Source: Candidatus Krumholzibacteriota bacterium (lineage in GTDB: Bacteria > Krumholzibacteriota > Krumholzibacteriia > Krumholzibacteriales > Krumholzibacteriaceae). From it: 7,129 nucleotides of DNA. Positions 5,688 to 7,129 of the stretch are shown here, one piece after another. Under the pieces are notes generated by a model that worked only from the letters and a program-made list of their open reading frames with translations, did not search any database and had not been told where the DNA came from. Numbering within the stretch: position 1 is the stretch's first letter; the number at the start of each line of letters is the position of its first letter. The DNA lies in NCBI GenBank assembly GCA_030672805.1, contig DAOVFR010000128.1, forward strand, positions 1-7,129, written 5' to 3'. A program made the position numbers and the translations under genes.

Positions 5688-6760
5688 ATCCTGTCCACCA
5701 GGATTCCGCCGTACATGATCAGATGTGGCTCGATCACGAGGCGGTACCTGAACTTGAAGGGGGCCAGCAGTATCAAGAAGACGAGGTAGCCCAGCATCGT
5801 CAGCGCGATATGCCGGTTTCTCTCACCGTAACAGCGTATCATGCCGATGAATCCGAGAAGCATGACAGGGATATATCCGTACATCAGCAGTTCCTTGAAA
5901 TGCCTGCTGTCTCCGACGATCGGCTTCAGCACGAGGGTGTCCCAACCGCGTCCGAAAAGCTTTCTCAGCTTTCCGTGAATGATATCGATCGTCTGCCGCC
6001 TGTTTGTCTTGATGAAGGAGCCGACCTCGCGGAGATAGGTGCCCGCCGACCTCTCCTCCTCCCCCAGCGGCAGCGCCTTGAGACTGAGATTCTGATAGCC
6101 GTTCGATCGTTTGTTGTAGGTCTTGTAGAGTGCAATGACCGGGAACTTCACGGCCGTGCCCTCTATGATCCCGTAGATGACGGCGGGGGAAAGGAGCGCG
6201 AGAAACGCAAGAAGGAACACCAGCCTCCTTTTCGCGGCGAGGAGGACGCCCGGCCAGGCATAGATAAACACAGGTCTCACGAGAAAGGTGGAAATGTAGA
6301 CGACTGCGGTGATCATCGCCTGACGGCGCGGCCGGATCGGCAGTGCCAGGGCGGCCGCAACGAGGAGATAGCAGAAGACGCTGAGCGTCTCGGTCATCGT
6401 CGTAAGATTGAATATGATCAGGTTCGGGTAGACCGCCGCGATACCGGCCGCGATGAGCCCGGCCCGCCGGCTGGATGCCTTCATCGTGATCCAGTAGATC
6501 AACAGGATGCTCAGCGCGCTCACGATCCCCTGCGCGGCGAAAGCGGCCCGGTAATTCCGGGTGCCGAAGATCGCGTAGACGGTCTTGAGAAACAACGGAT
6601 ACCCGGGAGGCGGATAGACGGAGAGCGGTGCCTCGAGGGCGAGCCTGTTATATGTCTCCATGTCGCTCTCCTCGGGCTTGTTGTCGCAGGTGAGTGCGAA
6701 CACGAGACGGATCGCGAGCCCGACGAGCACGATGAGAAGGAATATCCAGTTCTTCCGCAT
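5648..6760 (-). CDS. Polytopic GT-C (PMT/GT39-like) membrane glycosyltransferase
   Basis: Counted from the ATG at 6760 the protein has 370 residues; GAGG lies 6 nt upstream. A TTG at 6772 would add four residues but overlaps that ribosome site, so it is rejected. A short charged N-terminus leads into helix 1 (about 6-24, NWIFLLIVLVGLAIRLVFA). The first outer loop contains ESDMETYNRLA, with the acidic residues and Tyr expected of GT39/ArnT-type enzymes, and then VYPPPGYPLFLKTVYAIFG, the characteristic PPGYP motif. Later motifs are RRAGLIAAG and TTMTETL, with the Glu commonly conserved in the family. About eight to ten further helices follow, with a large soluble-looking loop at about 205-290 (EEERSAGTYLREVGSFIK) before the last three. 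Family knowledge points to transfer of a sugar from an undecaprenyl-phosphate-linked donor to a lipid, glycan or protein acceptor outside the cytoplasmic membrane. The acceptor is not evident. It follows a GT4 gene and overlaps a paralogue, suggesting a glycan-assembly cluster. Confidence 0.88.
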   Translation of the reverse strand: MRKNWIFLLIVLVGLAIRLVFALTCDNKPEESDMETYNRLALEAPLSVYPPPGYPLFLKTVYAIFGTRNYRAAFAAQGIVSALSILLIYWITMKASSRRAGLIAAGIAAVYPNLIIFNLTTMTETLSVFCYLLVAAALALPIRPRRQAMITAVVYISTFLVRPVFIYAWPGVLLAAKRRLVFLLAFLALLSPAVIYGIIEGTAVKFPVIALYKTYNKRSNGYQNLSLKALPLGEEERSAGTYLREVGSFIKTNRRQTIDIIHGKLRKLFGRGWDTLVLKPIVGDSRHFKELLMYGYIPVMLLGFIGMIRCYGERNRHIALTMLGYLVFLILLAPFKFRYRLVIEPHLIMYGGILVDRICGWNIFARLRQR

Positions 6761-6835
6761 GTCGATCCTCAATCGAGAGCCGATTCCCGGTACGGTTCAA
6801 TATCACGCAAGACAATAATAAACAATCGATTATGG

Positions 6836-6864
6836 ATCATACCAGAAAACGTGTGATGCGTAAA
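6836..6864 (-). promoter_or_regulatory. Putative extended -10 promoter of the GT-C gene pair
   Basis: On the minus strand TTTACG (6864-6859) is followed after 17 bp by TATGAT (6841-6836), with TG one base before the -10 box, as in extended -10 promoters. The -10 box matches consensus at 5 of 6 positions and the -35 box at 4 of 6. The start would fall near 6829, giving a leader of about 68 nt to the ATG at 6760. If real, the two GT-C genes can be transcribed independently of the preceding GT4 gene. Confidence 0.5.
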
Positions 6865-6868
6865 CAGG

Positions 6869-6896
6869 CTTTCTGCCGGCCCTCTTTCTGCCGGCC
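6869..6896. repeat. Tandem 13-bp direct repeat just upstream of the promoter
   Basis: CTTTCTGCCGGCC occurs twice with no mismatch, at 6869-6881 and 6884-6896, with a 15-bp period. Each copy contains the self-complementary core GCCGGC. The proximal copy ends 4 bp from the predicted -35 box, where an activator could bind. A slipped duplication is the simpler alternative. Confidence 0.55.
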
Positions 6897-6951
6897 ATCG
6901 TAGAGGCCCATATGTATTTGAATGAACTACACATTATGAAAATTTGGTAAA

Positions 6952-7129
6952 CTATGTTGCAGGCTGGCGGGAAAGGATCTCCCGGTAGCGTGAGAGGTAC
7001 GCTGCGCCGATCACGTCGAACGAGAACCGCCCGAGGGCCGCCTTCCGGGCGTTGCTGCCAAGCCGTACGGCGAGCGCTTCGTCCCCGAGCAGGGAGAGGA
7101 CCCGCCCGGCGAGCGCTTCCCCGTCGTCG
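6952..7129 (-). CDS. GT4-type (GT-B fold) glycosyltransferase, C-terminal end only
   Basis: Only the last 59 codons lie in the window; the frame is open to the edge and ends at TAG 6954-6952. The sequence DDGEALAGRVLSLLGDEALAVRLG, then NARKAALGRFSFD, then YLSRYREIL is the typical C-terminal helix pattern of glycosyl transferases group 1 (PF00534): a DGEALA-type segment after the nucleotide-sugar site, a 'LL-D--L---LG--AR' helix, then 'RFS----A--Y---Y--IL'. Such enzymes use activated nucleotide sugars in the cytoplasm to build surface glycans or glycolipids. The donor cannot be told from this piece. The last residues (SRQPAT) run straight to the stop. No T-rich terminator hairpin is apparent after it, so read-through into the GT-C genes is possible. 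Confidence 0.8.
   Translation of the reverse strand, partial: DDGEALAGRVLSLLGDEALAVRLGSNARKAALGRFSFDVIGAAYLSRYREILSRQPAT

Noticed and set aside
5615..6856. A 413-codon open frame on the plus strand opposite the GT-C gene.
   Set aside because: Its codons are in exact register with the minus-strand gene, which seldom uses TTA, CTA or TCA, so stops are absent by bias. The product is charged and repetitive with no domain, while the minus frame has clear membrane helices and family motifs.

Overview
All recognisable genes in this window lie on the minus strand, so transcription runs from high to low coordinates. The proteins suggest a free-living, GC-rich Gram-negative-type bacterium: a one-piece eukaryotic-type Ser/Thr kinase with a FlgO/CsgG-like domain and TPRs, a lipoprotein, and membrane glycosyltransferases. 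The kinase architecture and the CTC/AGG-rich codon use resemble uncultivated FCB-group or neighbouring phyla such as Krumholzibacteriota or Eisenbacteria. That placement is inference and is weak.

Layout in transcription order. At 7129-6952 is the last part of a GT4 (GT-B) glycosyltransferase. After a 190-bp gap with a plausible sigma70 promoter and a tandem 13-bp repeat come two overlapping paralogous polytopic GT-C/PMT-type glycosyltransferases (6760-5648 and 5687-4584). These three probably belong to a surface-glycan or glycolipid locus. A gap of about 215 bp, which holds a possible degraded REP-like element, precedes a small secreted lipoprotein with a BsuPI-like beta domain (4368-3907). 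A 255-bp non-coding stretch with several hairpins follows. Next is a compact two-gene operon: a six-helix membrane protein of unknown function (3588-3019) overlapping by 20 bp a MarR/PF13601-type winged-helix regulator (3038-2712). It is driven by an exact-consensus promoter, TTGACA-N17-TATAAT, whose -10 box is embedded in a palindrome that looks like an operator. Last is a long receptor-type Ser/Thr kinase (2525 to beyond the window start).

The membrane-protein/regulator pair differs in codon choice from its neighbours: no AGG among 26 Arg codons, and CTG-rich Leu. With its own promoter and putative operator it looks like a self-contained, probably autoregulated and possibly acquired module. 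It is the best candidate here for something not yet described, although a regulator beside a small membrane protein is a common arrangement. I found no RNA genes, CRISPR arrays, intact insertion sequences or phage genes.
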